Source: Nocardia sp. BMG111209 (GTDB lineage Bacteria; Actinomycetota; Actinomycetes; Mycobacteriales; Mycobacteriaceae). Taken from it: a stretch of 64,000 nt of DNA. Under the pieces are notes generated by a model. It was not told the DNA's origin, searched no databases, and saw only the letters and a program-made list of their open reading frames with translations. Location of the stretch: assembly GCF_000381925.1 (NCBI RefSeq), contig NZ_KB907307.1, positions 434,001-498,000 of the forward strand, read 5' to 3'. Made by a program: the position numbers and the translations under genes. Positions 7,585-16,138 of this stretch are shown one piece after another. Each line of letters starts with the position of its first letter. Within the stretch, counting starts at the first letter, position 1.

Positions 7585-8802
7585 GTGAATCCGAACCTTT
7601 CGCGTAGCGCGTGCGCTGTCGCGGGCCTGCTGGTCGGCGTCCCGCTCGCACTGACGGGGTGTACGTCCAAGCCGGGCTCGGCCGCCGGCACGATCGCGGT
7701 CACCTCGACCGAATCGGCCTGTGACGTCGGCGCCGCCGGCGCCTCGACCGGCCCGGTGACCTTCGCCGTCGCCAACAACGGCTCCAAGATCACCGAGTTC
7801 TACGTGTACGGCGCCGGCAACCGGGTGCTCGGCGAGGTCGAGAACATCGCCCCCGGGGTGACCGGCAAGCTGATCGTGGAGATCACCGATCCCGGCACCT
7901 ACGAGACCGCCTGCAAACCGGGCATGGTCGGCAACGGGATCCGCCACACCTTCGAGGTCACCGGCGAGAAGAAGGCCAGATCCGATACGCCGGCCGATGT
8001 GGAACAGGCCAAGGTGCACTACCTCGACTACGTGCGCGGCCAGCTCGACGGCCTGGTCGACCGGACCACCTCGTTCACCGCCGCGGTGAAGGCGGGCAAT
8101 CTCGACGCCGCCCGCGCTCAGTTCGGCTTGGCCCGGACCTTCTACGAGCGGGTCGAGCCGGTGGCCTCCTCCTTCGCCGAACTCGATCCCGCACTGGATA
8201 TGCGCTGGGACGACACCGAGGACGGTAAGCAGCCGTTCGTCGGATTCCACCGCATCGAACGGTTCCTGTGGCCGCCGCAGCCGAGCCAGGTCGGGGGGAA
8301 GGGCGACGACATCACCCGGTCCGACGTCGACAATGCCAAGGCCACCGATACGAAGGAGGCGATCGCGAAGGAGGCCGACGCCCTGCTGGCGAGCGCGACC
8401 GCACTGCGCGACGAGGTGGCCAAGCCGTCGTTCACCTTCGAGACGCAGCTGTTCGTGAAGGGCCCGCAGGCCCTCGTCGACGAGATCGCCAAGACCAAGG
8501 TCGGCGGCGAGGAGGATCGGTACTCCCGCACCGACCTGTGGGATTTCGCCGCCAATATCGACGGTTCGGAAACCCTGATCGCGGACCTGCAGCCGATGAT
8601 CGCGGCGAAGGATCCGAAGCTGATGGACAAGATCACCACCCAGTTCCAGGGCGTGCGCGACGCGATCGACAAGTACCGCCGAGGTGACGGTTACGTCGCC
8701 TACGACACCGTCGGCGCGGCGCAGCGCAAGGAACTGTCGGACCGGATCGACTCGCTGTCGGCGACCCTGAGCCAGGTCCCGGCGCTGGTGCTGGGACAGT
8801 AG
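7585..8802 (+). CDS. efeO: EfeO-like iron-uptake lipoprotein (cupredoxin plus M75/imelysin domain)
   Basis: 405-residue exported protein of the EfeO family, the extracytoplasmic component of ferrous/ferric uptake systems. The GTG at 7585 has AGGA about 8 bases upstream and opens a lipoprotein signal peptide ending in the lipobox LTGC (about residues 23-26). The N-terminal part (about 40-130) is a cupredoxin-like beta domain. The C-terminal part (about 140-405) is the M75/imelysin helical domain with its HxxE metal motif in GFHRIERFLW. No EfeU permease or EfeB peroxidase gene lies nearby, so it may work with partners elsewhere. The response-regulator gene starts 49 bases downstream, so the two may be co-transcribed. 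Confidence 0.88.
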   Translation: MNPNLSRSACAVAGLLVGVPLALTGCTSKPGSAAGTIAVTSTESACDVGAAGASTGPVTFAVANNGSKITEFYVYGAGNRVLGEVENIAPGVTGKLIVEITDPGTYETACKPGMVGNGIRHTFEVTGEKKARSDTPADVEQAKVHYLDYVRGQLDGLVDRTTSFTAAVKAGNLDAARAQFGLARTFYERVEPVASSFAELDPALDMRWDDTEDGKQPFVGFHRIERFLWPPQPSQVGGKGDDITRSDVDNAKATDTKEAIAKEADALLASATALRDEVAKPSFTFETQLFVKGPQALVDEIAKTKVGGEEDRYSRTDLWDFAANIDGSETLIADLQPMIAAKDPKLMDKITTQFQGVRDAIDKYRRGDGYVAYDTVGAAQRKELSDRIDSLSATLSQVPALVLGQ

Positions 8803-8851
8803 CCACAGCGCCTGTTTCGAATTCCGACCGAGGAGAGGGGAGCGACCGCCG

Positions 8852-9529
8852 ATGAGGGTGTTGCTCGTCGAAGACGAGCCCCGGCTCGCCGAGACCATCG
8901 CCCGCGGCCTGAGCGCGGAACGGTTCGTCGTGGTCGTCGCGGGTACCGGTCCCGAGGGTGCGCAGCGGGCGGCCGACGAGGACTTCGACGTCATCGTCCT
9001 CGACATCATGCTGCCGGGCATGAGCGGCTACCAGGTGCTGCGCGCCATCCGGGCCCGCGACCTCGACACGCCGGTGCTGATGCTCACCGCCAAGGACGGC
9101 GACCACGAGGTGGCCGACGCCCTGGACATGGGCGCCGACGACTACCTCACCAAACCGTTCTCGTTCGTGGTCCTCGTCGCCCGGTTGCGGGCCCTGCTGC
9201 GGCGCCGGCGGACGCCGCAGCAGGACCCGGTCCTGCGCGCCGGTGATCTGAGCCTGGATCCGGCGCGGCGGCTGGTCCAGCGCGGCACCATCGAGATCAC
9301 GCTGACTCCCCGCGAGTTCGGATTGCTGGAATATCTGTTGCGGCACAAGGGTGTCGTGCTCACCAAGACCGAGATCCTGCGCAACGTGTGGGACGCCCAC
9401 TACGACGGCCCGGAGAACGTGGTCGAGGTCTACGTCGGCTACCTGCGCCGCAAGATCGACAACCCGTTCGGCCGGAGCAGTATCGAAACCCGCCGGGGTG
9501 CGGGCTACGTATTCGGCGATTCCGACTGA
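8852..9529 (+). CDS. OmpR/PhoB-type response regulator
   Basis: 225-residue two-component regulator. The receiver has the acidic pair at Glu7/Asp8, phospho-acceptor Asp51 in VIVLDIMLPGMSG, the switch threonine in LMLTAKDG and lysine in YLTKPFS. The C-terminal winged-helix DNA-binding domain includes LTPREFGLLEYLL and VYVGYLRRKID. RBS GGAGAGGGGAG lies a few bases upstream of the ATG. Its last 25 bases overlap the 3' end of the kinase gene on the opposite strand. The 11-bp-period direct repeats upstream of efeO and of the membrane-protein gene are candidate targets. Confidence 0.93.
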   Translation: MRVLLVEDEPRLAETIARGLSAERFVVVVAGTGPEGAQRAADEDFDVIVLDIMLPGMSGYQVLRAIRARDLDTPVLMLTAKDGDHEVADALDMGADDYLTKPFSFVVLVARLRALLRRRRTPQQDPVLRAGDLSLDPARRLVQRGTIEITLTPREFGLLEYLLRHKGVVLTKTEILRNVWDAHYDGPENVVEVYVGYLRRKIDNPFGRSSIETRRGAGYVFGDSD

Positions 9530-10905
9530 TCGCCGAGCGTCAGTTCGACCACCAGCCGGGCCCCGCCCGCCGGTGAGTCCTCGATCGTGATCGTGCCGCC
9601 GTGCGCGCGCACGGTCTCCGCGACGATGGCCAGGCCGAGACCGGTACCGCCGGAGGCGCGGGCGCGATCGTCCTCGAGCCGGACGAACCGCTGGAACACC
9701 CGCTCGCGATCGGCCCGCGGGATGCCGGGCCCGTCGTCGTCGACCACGACCCGCGCGACCGTGCCGGAACCGGCCACCGTCACCTCGACCCGGGTGCGGG
9801 CGTGCGCGGCGGCGTTGTCGGTGAGGTTGCGGATCATCCGTTGCAGCGCGGCCGGATCGCCGACGACCCGGGCGGGATGGAACCGGCCGGTCACGATCAA
9901 CTCCGGATGATCGTGGCGCAACGTCGTCACGGTGGCGGCGGCCAGATCGTCGAGATCGACGTCCACGCCGACCGGCCGCGAGCCGTTCTCGTCGGCGGCG
10001 GCGAGGGTCAGCATGTCCTCGACGAGATCCTTGATCCGGTGTGCCTCGGGCAGCGCGGTCCGATCGATCATGTCGGTGTCGAGCATGCCCGGATGATCGC
10101 GGCCCAGTTCGAGCGCGGCGATCACCGTGGCCAGCGGACTGCGCAGCTCGTGCGAGGCGTCGGCGATGAAGCGCCGCTGCGCGGTGTCGGCGGCCTGGAT
10201 GCGGTCGAGCATCGCGTTCATCGTCACCGCCAGCCCGGCGATCTCGTCGGCGGCCAGCGGCACCGGCACGCGGTCGCCGAGCCGCCCGGAACCGATCGCG
10301 GCGACCTGGCGGCGGATCGCCTCCACCGATCGCAGCGACCGGCCCACCAGGGCATAGGTCGCGGCGGCGGAGGCCAGCAGCACCAGCGGAGCCACCACAC
10401 CCACCACGATCGCGACGTTGCGGACCGTCTCCTCGGCCTCCTCGTTGCTGACCGCGACCAGCACCGTGAACGTCCCCGGCGGCCCCGACCCGGTACGGGT
10501 CGCGGCCCGCACGTCGTCCTCGCCGGGCACCTCGATTCCGGTCACCGAATCCGGTACCGGGGTGAGCAGCGGCCCGGCCGTCGAGGCGCCCGGCGAGGCC
10601 CGCACGACCGCGCCGGCGGCGTCGATCACCTGGACCGCGACCAGCGTGCGGTCGCGCGCGAACAGGGTGTCGGAGACCTGGGCGGGGGAGCGTTGCGTCA
10701 ACTGCCCGGACAGCTCGTCCGCCCGCGCGGCCGCGGTGGAATCGACCGATCCGAGCAGCGACCGGTACATCACCCACAGGGCCGCCAGCGCGCCGAGCCC
10801 GAACACGACCGCCAGCACCGCGGTGCTCAGGACCGCCGACCGCGCTCGCAGGCCCCAGCGGCCGGGGCGCGTCAGCAGCGACAGATCAACCATGACCGCC
10901 ATCAT
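9505..10905 (-). CDS. Sensor histidine kinase
   Basis: Membrane sensor kinase of up to 466 residues, the cognate of the response regulator it faces. Domains in order are: TM1 (about 28-50), extracytoplasmic sensor (about 50-160), TM2 (about 155-180), HAMP, dimerisation domain with the phospho-accepting histidine in DASHELRSPLATVI, and an ATPase domain with N box NLTDNAAAHA and G boxes DDGPGIP and GGTGLGLAIV. Three ATG codons at 10905, 10902 and 10893 are possible starts. None has a clear ribosome site, so the first few residues are uncertain. The gene is convergent with and overlaps the regulator by 25 bases, an uncommon arrangement for a two-component pair. Confidence 0.9.
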   Translation of the reverse strand: MMAVMVDLSLLTRPGRWGLRARSAVLSTAVLAVVFGLGALAALWVMYRSLLGSVDSTAAARADELSGQLTQRSPAQVSDTLFARDRTLVAVQVIDAAGAVVRASPGASTAGPLLTPVPDSVTGIEVPGEDDVRAATRTGSGPPGTFTVLVAVSNEEAEETVRNVAIVVGVVAPLVLLASAAATYALVGRSLRSVEAIRRQVAAIGSGRLGDRVPVPLAADEIAGLAVTMNAMLDRIQAADTAQRRFIADASHELRSPLATVIAALELGRDHPGMLDTDMIDRTALPEAHRIKDLVEDMLTLAAADENGSRPVGVDVDLDDLAAATVTTLRHDHPELIVTGRFHPARVVGDPAALQRMIRNLTDNAAAHARTRVEVTVAGSGTVARVVVDDDGPGIPRADRERVFQRFVRLEDDRARASGGTGLGLAIVAETVRAHGGTITIEDSPAGGARLVVELTLGDQSESPNT

Positions 10906-10924
10906 GCACGGACGCGGACGGCTC

Positions 10925-11701
10925 TCAGCGAGGTGCGGTTTCGCGGCTCGCCCGCCGGGCGAGTATCGCGATGCCCGCGACCATCGGGACCGTCACCGCC
11001 AGCGAGATCCAGCCGGTGCCCAGGCCGAGTCCGTCGGCGCGCGAGGACGCGAGCCAATCGGTGACGGACGCGCCCAGCGGCCGCGTGACGATATAGGCCG
11101 ACCAGAACGCCGCGACCGCGCCCATCCGGAACCAGCGGTGCGCGACGGCCGGAATGGCGATGACCACGGCGAACAGCACCGCCGAGGGCAGATAACCCAG
11201 ATGCAGCGTGGCGGCGGTCAGATCCCCGGCCACCGTGCCGAGCGCGAACGTCGCCATCACCGTCGCCCAGTAGAACCCCTCACGCCGTCGTGTCGAGATG
11301 CTGTGCACGGAGAGGGTGCGCTCGCTGCGGTACCACAGGCCCAGAATCGTCGCGACCACGACGACGAACACGATCGTCGACGCGGGCAGCGGAACCCCGA
11401 TGACGAAATCGACGATGTCGGCGACCATCGTGCCGACGATGCTCACCATCACGACCGCCGTCCAGTAGGTCCACACCCGATAGCCGGGGGCCCGGAACTG
11501 CCACCACAGGCTGACGATCAACAGCAGCAACCCGCCACCGACCGCCGCCGCGGGTGGCAGCGTGTTGACCAGGAAATCGGAGAACGTCTCGCCCATCCCG
11601 GTGGAGAGAATCTTGATCGCCCAGAACAGGACAGTGATCTCGGGAACCTTGACCGAATTCCGGCGTCCGGACGAATCGGTCACCGCCACAGCGTTTGTCA
11701 C
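10925..11701 (-). CDS. Multi-pass membrane protein of unknown function (COG4705-like)
   Basis: 258-residue integral membrane protein with about seven hydrophobic segments (for example LPPAAAVGGGLLLLIVSLWW and ASTIVFVVVVATILGLW). I recognise only a resemblance to the poorly characterised COG4705 membrane-anchored proteins. Landmarks are KILSTGMGETFSDFL near the N-terminus and YWATVMATFALGTVAGD in the middle. The GTG at 11701 is preceded by GAGGTG about 14 bases upstream; a second GTG at 11683 is possible. The sensor kinase starts 19 bases downstream on the same strand, so it may be co-transcribed and part of the same signal response. Confidence 0.75.
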   Translation of the reverse strand: MTNAVAVTDSSGRRNSVKVPEITVLFWAIKILSTGMGETFSDFLVNTLPPAAAVGGGLLLLIVSLWWQFRAPGYRVWTYWTAVVMVSIVGTMVADIVDFVIGVPLPASTIVFVVVVATILGLWYRSERTLSVHSISTRRREGFYWATVMATFALGTVAGDLTAATLHLGYLPSAVLFAVVIAIPAVAHRWFRMGAVAAFWSAYIVTRPLGASVTDWLASSRADGLGLGTGWISLAVTVPMVAGIAILARRASRETAPR

Positions 11702-11722
11702 CCGCACAGGTTGCCAGCACCT

Positions 11723-11741
11723 CGCTGAGAAACCGTTGTGA
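11723..11741 (+). promoter_or_regulatory. Second CGCTGAGA direct-repeat site
   Basis: CGCTGAGA (11723-11730) is followed 11 bases later by the imperfect copy CGTTGTGA (11734-11741, 6 of 8 bases). It sits 22 bases before the membrane-protein start at 11701. Same period and core as the efeO site, so possibly bound by the same response regulator. A lone CGCTGAGAG also lies on the minus strand at 10922-10930, just before the kinase start. Confidence 0.4.
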
Positions 11742-11811
11742 AGTACGAGTTGCGTACCGGCGGTTACTGTGCAGGCCTTTGCTTCGCGTGCAGGTCGTCT
11801 AGCCCGCCGGA

Positions 11812-11839
11812 GCGGGCGCCGCAGATCTGCGGCGCCCGC
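11812..11839. terminator. Perfect 28-bp palindrome after gnd
   Basis: Fourteen-base arms GCGGGCGCCGCAGA and TCTGCGGCGCCCGC meet with no spacer. The element begins 13 bases past the gnd stop. It would fold into a very stable GC hairpin. No U tract follows, which is common for actinobacterial terminators. Confidence 0.7.
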
Positions 11840-11852
11840 GTCCGAAAGCGGT

Positions 11853-13298
11853 TCAGTCGGTGCGGACTTCGGTGCGGTCGGCGCTCCACAGGGTGTGGTA
11901 GTGGCCTTCGGCGTCGATGCGTTCGTAGGTGTGGGCGCCGAAGAAGTCGCGCTGGCCCTGGGTGAGGGCGGCGGGCAGGCGTTCGGCGCGCAGGGCGTCG
12001 TAGTAGGACAGCGACGAGCCGAACGCCGGAACCGGGATACCCAGTTGGACGGCGGTGGACACGACGCGGCGCCAGCTGTCGACACCCTGCTCGATCGCCG
12101 CACGGAAGTAGGGGGCCAGGATCAGGCTCGGCAGGTCCGGGTCGGCCTCGTAGGCTTCCTTGATGCGGTCGAGGAACCGTGCCCGGATGATGCAACCGCC
12201 GCGCCAGATGGTGGCCAGGTCGCCGGGGTGCAGGTCCCAGTCGTATTCGGCGCTGCCCGCGGCGATCTGGTCGAAGCCCTGCGCGTAGGCGACGATCTTC
12301 GACGCGTACAGTGCCCGCCGGATGTCCTCGGTGAATTGTGCTGCGTCGCCGGGCTTTCCGGCCAGGGTTCCGGCGGCCAGGCCCTGTGCGGCTTTACGCT
12401 GGGCGCGGGATCCGGACAGGGCGCGGGCGAAGACCGCTTCGGCGATACCGGTCACCGGGATACCCAGATCGAGGGCGGACTTGACCGTCCACCGGCCGGT
12501 GCCCTTCTGCTCGGCGGCGTCCACGATCACGTCGACCAGCGGCTTGCCGGTCGTGGCATCGATCTGCTGCAGCACCTGCGCGGTGATCTCCACCAGGTAG
12601 CTTTCCAGCTCGCCGGTGTTCCACTGCGTGAACACCTCCGCGATCTGGGCGGCGCTCGCGCCGAGCGCGTCGCGCAACAGGTGGTACGCCTCGCCGATGA
12701 GCTGCATATCGGCGTATTCGATACCGTTGTGCACCATCTTCACGAAGTGGCCCGACCCGTCCGGGCCGATATGGGTGCAGCACGGCACACCGTCGACCTT
12801 CGCCGAGATCGACTCCAGCAGCGGTCCCAGCGACTCGTAGGACTCCTTCGGACCGCCCGGCATGATCGCGGGCCCGTTCAATGCCCCTTCCTCACCACCG
12901 GAGATGCCCGCGCCGACGAAGTTCAGCCCGCGCGCGGCCATCGCGGCCTCACGCCGGATCGTGTCGGTGTACAGGGCATTACCGCCGTCGATGATGATGT
13001 CACCGGGCTCCATCGCCGCCGCGAGTTCCTCGATCACCGCGTCGGTGGCCTCGCCCGCCTTGACCATGATCAGCACCCGCCGCGGCTTCTCCAGCGCGCC
13101 GACGAACTCCTCGACGGTCTCGGTACGCACGAACTCACCATCGGTCCCGTGCGCGGCCAGCAGCGCATCGGTCTTGGCGACACTGCGATTGTGCAGAGCG
13201 ACGGTATAACCGTTGCGAGCGAAGTTGCGGGCGATATTGCTGCCCATGACGGCCAGACCGGTCACACCGATCTGCGCGGTGGCTTTGGAAGAAGTCAT
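11853..13298 (-). CDS. gnd: 6-phosphogluconate dehydrogenase (decarboxylating)
   Basis: 481-residue cytosolic enzyme of the oxidative pentose phosphate pathway, converting 6-phosphogluconate to ribulose 5-phosphate, CO2 and NADPH. The N-terminal Rossmann motif is GVTGLAVMGSNIARNFA, followed by HNRSVAKTD in the cofactor-specificity region. The substrate signature is ISGGEEGALNGPAIMPGG, and the catalytic lysine is in GHFVKMVHNGIEYADMQL. The C-terminal all-helical domain is complete. The full length matches the long NADP-type family. The start at 13298 gives MTSSKAT; an ATG four codons upstream is possible. Divergent from the DeoR-type regulator with 262 bases between, so regulation by it is plausible. 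Confidence 0.95.
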   Translation of the reverse strand: MTSSKATAQIGVTGLAVMGSNIARNFARNGYTVALHNRSVAKTDALLAAHGTDGEFVRTETVEEFVGALEKPRRVLIMVKAGEATDAVIEELAAAMEPGDIIIDGGNALYTDTIRREAAMAARGLNFVGAGISGGEEGALNGPAIMPGGPKESYESLGPLLESISAKVDGVPCCTHIGPDGSGHFVKMVHNGIEYADMQLIGEAYHLLRDALGASAAQIAEVFTQWNTGELESYLVEITAQVLQQIDATTGKPLVDVIVDAAEQKGTGRWTVKSALDLGIPVTGIAEAVFARALSGSRAQRKAAQGLAAGTLAGKPGDAAQFTEDIRRALYASKIVAYAQGFDQIAAGSAEYDWDLHPGDLATIWRGGCIIRARFLDRIKEAYEADPDLPSLILAPYFRAAIEQGVDSWRRVVSTAVQLGIPVPAFGSSLSYYDALRAERLPAALTQGQRDFFGAHTYERIDAEGHYHTLWSADRTEVRTD

Positions 13299-13560
13299 GA
13301 TCCAGATCATTTCACTCGTGGTCGCGGTGGACCGGAATCGCATGCCCCGCCTGCGGGCCACGCTCGTGGGCCGGCCGCATCAGCAGGCTCCGGAGGTGCT
13401 CGCGCGACGCATCGGGTCCTTCGGCAGTAACGTCGCACGAATTCGCGCACCTGGCGCTCGAAATCATGCACTCCGTTGCGCGAACAAGTCAACCTCGGCT
13501 CCTTGTACTATGCGTGAACCGCACCATCGGTGCGGCACGACCAGGTTCCGGGAGGCGACG

Positions 13561-14328
13561 TTGCTCGCGAGCACGCGACGGCGCGAAATCATGCATCGCC
13601 TGGGCACCGACGGCTATGTCGAGGCCAAGGCCCTCGCCGACGAACTCGGCGTCGACACGTCGACGATCCGCCGCGACCTCGACGCCCTCGAACGCGCCGG
13701 CCAGGCCCAGCGCACCCACGGCGGCGCCCGTCCGGTCCCCGGCGCGACCGCGAAGCTGCCCTACACCATGAAGGAGGGCGAACGCCGCACCGAGAAGGCC
13801 GCGATCGGCGAGACGGCGGCCCGCCGGGTGCGCGACGGTGAGACGGTCATCCTCGACAGCGGTTCCACTACCTTCGAAGTGGCCCGCGCGCTGCGCGATC
13901 ACACCGGCCTGACGGTGATCACCAACGACCTGCGCATCGCCACCTACATCGCCGAAACCCCCGGCACCCGGCTGCTGGTCACCGGTGGCGAACTGCTGGG
14001 CTCGGTCTTCACCCTGGTCGGTGATCGCGCGATCGCGTTCCTGTCCGCCTACACCGCCGACTGGGCATTCCTCGGCGCTGACGCCGTCGACGTCGCCGCC
14101 GGAGTCACCAACATGAACACCCTGGAAGTCCCCCTCAAACGCGCCATGATCACCGCGGCCGGCCGAGCCCTCGTGGTGGCCGACAGCTCGAAATTCGGCC
14201 GCCGCGCACTCGCGAAGGTCGCCGGCCTCGACGAAATCGGCGGTGTGATAACCGATGCCGAACTGGATCCGGAAATCGCACGACAATTCGGCGATACCGT
14301 CATACCCGCCGGTCGGAATGTGCCGTGA
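13561..14328 (+). CDS. DeoR-family transcriptional regulator
   Basis: 255-residue sugar-responsive regulator. The N-terminal winged helix-turn-helix is RRREIMHRLGTDGYVEAKAL then DELGVDTSTIRRDLDALE. The C-terminal effector domain is of the phosphosugar-isomerase type, with ILDSGSTTFEVARAL and VADSSKFGRRAL. A TTG start at 13561 is chosen because GGGAGG lies five bases upstream and gives the standard family length; longer in-frame starts add sequence unlike this family. Divergent orientation from gnd suggests control of pentose-phosphate or sugar-acid metabolism (inference). Confidence 0.9.
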   Translation: MLASTRRREIMHRLGTDGYVEAKALADELGVDTSTIRRDLDALERAGQAQRTHGGARPVPGATAKLPYTMKEGERRTEKAAIGETAARRVRDGETVILDSGSTTFEVARALRDHTGLTVITNDLRIATYIAETPGTRLLVTGGELLGSVFTLVGDRAIAFLSAYTADWAFLGADAVDVAAGVTNMNTLEVPLKRAMITAAGRALVVADSSKFGRRALAKVAGLDEIGGVITDAELDPEIARQFGDTVIPAGRNVP

Positions 14329-14495
14329 GCGGACCGGTGATCGGCCGAATACCGCCCGGTTGCGATGAATTGTTTCTTCCGGATGGTCGTATACCCGGCC
14401 GTTCCCGTGTTATCGTGACGTGTCGAGAACGGTGATGTTCATGGAATCGGATGCGACTCACCGGTATAAATAACGCTCCCCGAGGGGGCTTGCTC

Positions 14496-15548
14496 ATGAA
14501 ATTGTACGTACCGGCGGGTGTCGTCCCTTACCCGCGTGTGGTGCATATCAACGATTATCATTTCTTCACGCACTTCGATACGGCGAAAGAGCTCAGTTCG
14601 AGTCAGCGTTCCGCTCCGCACGCGGTGGTCCTGATCGATTTCGATGATTTCGACGGCCTCGCGGAGTTCGCCGCCACGATCCAGCACCCGAACAAGTTCG
14701 ACTACGGCGAGCTCGAGTGGGGTTGGAAGAGCGAACGGGAACTCTATCCGGTCCCGAACGGGAAGACGTGTCTGTCGCTGGACGGCGACAGTGTCGGCGA
14801 TCTCATCTACATCGTCAAGCACGATACGAAGCCCAACGCCAAACTGGCCGAGAACGCTACTGCGGCAAAGTTTCTGGGCCGCCTGCCGGAGCTGCGGAAG
14901 ATCATCGCCCGCCGGGCCCGCGACGGTGTGACCGGTGACAAGGTGTACCCGTTCACGTTCTGTCCGGCCCGCCTGCCCCGATATCTGTCGTTCGGCTACG
15001 GCAAGCAGGCCATGAGTGCCTTCATCGGCCCCCGGGAAGGACAGCACGTCCACGTGTTCTTCGCGCAGCCGGCCGATCAGAAGATTCCCGTCACCTCGCT
15101 GAAATTACGATTGACGGTCATATCGCTGCAGCTGACCTGTCGCACGAAAAATCATTTCGGCGAGGGCGAGGGCGAGGACGGCTGGCAGAGCGCTCCCGGC
15201 GCGGTAGATCAGGAGGACGCGCTGCTGCTGGAGGGTGCGGTCGCCGCGACGAGACGATCGGTCGTACCGGCGGAGGACGACGAGGAAAAAGCCGACCCCG
15301 CCATCGAGATCCGGAACTGGGAACCCGAGCCGACCGAGGTCACGGCGAAAACCCTGGCCGACCAGTACGGTCTACCCGAGTGGGTCGTGGAGAAATTGGT
15401 CGCGGAGTTGTCCGGCTCGGAGGAGCCGGCCTACGAAGACTTCCTGGGTTTCAGCGCCGAAAACTTCCACGACACGTACAAGAACGATATCGATCGAATT
15501 GTGGAAGAAGCGAAATCGGCCCAGAAGGGTAAGGGGAAGAAGAAGTAG
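14496..15548 (+). CDS. Unrecognised acidic protein with lysine-rich tail
   Basis: 350-residue protein I cannot assign to a family. The ATG at 14496 follows GAGGGGG by about 8 bases; an upstream in-frame ATG at 14451 is less likely. The N-terminal two thirds (about 1-215) look like one globular alpha/beta domain with aromatic, charged segments (VVHINDYHFFTHFDTA, LIDFDDFDG, YGELEWGWKSERELYP). An acidic linker (about 220-285) follows, then a helical C-terminal domain of about 55 residues (YGLPEWVVEKLVAELSG) and a basic tail KGKGKKK. There is no signal peptide or membrane segment. A lysine-rich tail can mean nucleic-acid contact, but that is a guess. It stands alone between two regulators. Confidence 0.8.
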   Translation: MKLYVPAGVVPYPRVVHINDYHFFTHFDTAKELSSSQRSAPHAVVLIDFDDFDGLAEFAATIQHPNKFDYGELEWGWKSERELYPVPNGKTCLSLDGDSVGDLIYIVKHDTKPNAKLAENATAAKFLGRLPELRKIIARRARDGVTGDKVYPFTFCPARLPRYLSFGYGKQAMSAFIGPREGQHVHVFFAQPADQKIPVTSLKLRLTVISLQLTCRTKNHFGEGEGEDGWQSAPGAVDQEDALLLEGAVAATRRSVVPAEDDEEKADPAIEIRNWEPEPTEVTAKTLADQYGLPEWVVEKLVAELSGSEEPAYEDFLGFSAENFHDTYKNDIDRIVEEAKSAQKGKGKKK

Positions 15549-15626
15549 CATTCGCGGCGTCGGCCGGCGAGTGGAGCGCGCACCTGCTCCCGGCGCCGCC
15601 AGGAAATTCCTGTGTGAAAGTGGTTG

Positions 15627-16088
15627 TCAGACAGTCGATTCCCGGTTCGCGGGTTGGTCCGGGCCGTGGCCTGCGGGGAGGAGGAGGTCGGCGAGTTCGT
15701 CGAGGAGGGTGAGGACGCGGTCGGCGGTGTGCGGGTCGGTGAGGGTTTCGGCGAAGACCTCTCGGGGTGCGCGGTGCCGGCGGGCTACGGCTCGTTGCAG
15801 CATGGGGGTCGCGTCGACCAGGGTGCGGCGGCGGTCGGCGGGGTCGGGGAAGGTGTTGAGCAGGCCCTGGTCGACCAGGCGGGCAACTCGCGCGGAGACG
15901 TGGCCCTGCGAGAAGCCGGTGCGTTCGACGATGTGGCTGATCGTGCTCTCCGGGTGCAGCAGCACGTCCTCCAGCAGCAGGCCCTCGGTGGATCCGCCGA
16001 TCGCCCGCTCGTCGGGGTCGAGCGAGACGTGCTGCCGGGACAGCTCGATGAGCCGTTTCCCCAGGCGATGCAATCGCTGCGCATCCAT
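15627..16088 (-). CDS. MarR-family transcriptional regulator
   Basis: 153-residue winged-helix regulator. The recognition region is ESTISHIVERTGFSQGHVSA followed by the wing DPADRRRTLVDATP, and the flanking helices form the dimer interface, as in MarR proteins. A perfect 6-bp inverted repeat (16093-16107) begins five bases before the ATG at 16088 and would suit autoregulation. The next gene upstream is a decayed acyl-CoA ligase in the same orientation; the functional hydrolase at 16607 runs the other way. MarR proteins often respond to phenolic or acyl-CoA ligands. Confidence 0.88.
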   Translation of the reverse strand: MDAQRLHRLGKRLIELSRQHVSLDPDERAIGGSTEGLLLEDVLLHPESTISHIVERTGFSQGHVSARVARLVDQGLLNTFPDPADRRRTLVDATPMLQRAVARRHRAPREVFAETLTDPHTADRVLTLLDELADLLLPAGHGPDQPANRESTV

Positions 16089-16092
16089 CCCC

Positions 16093-16107
16093 GAAGATTA
16101 CATCTTC
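16093..16107. promoter_or_regulatory. MarR-type operator palindrome
   Basis: GAAGAT-TAC-ATCTTC, perfect 6-bp arms around a 3-bp centre, immediately upstream of the MarR start at 16088. Size and position fit an autoregulatory MarR operator; binding is inferred. Confidence 0.6.
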
Positions 16108-16110
16108 TAC

Positions 16111-16138
16111 GATGCATTACCGGTGATGCATTACCGGT
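16111..16138. repeat. Tandem 14-bp repeat (two copies)
   Basis: GATGCATTACCGGT occurs twice head to tail (16111-16124 and 16125-16138). The unit contains two small palindromes, ATGCAT and ACCGGT. The second copy spans the stop codon of the ligase remnant. It could be a regulatory site or a small duplication left by the deletion that destroyed the ligase. Confidence 0.7.

Noticed and set aside
16111..16138. CRISPR-like or integration-site repeat
   Set aside because: Only two adjacent 14-bp copies without spacers, integrase or tRNA nearby.
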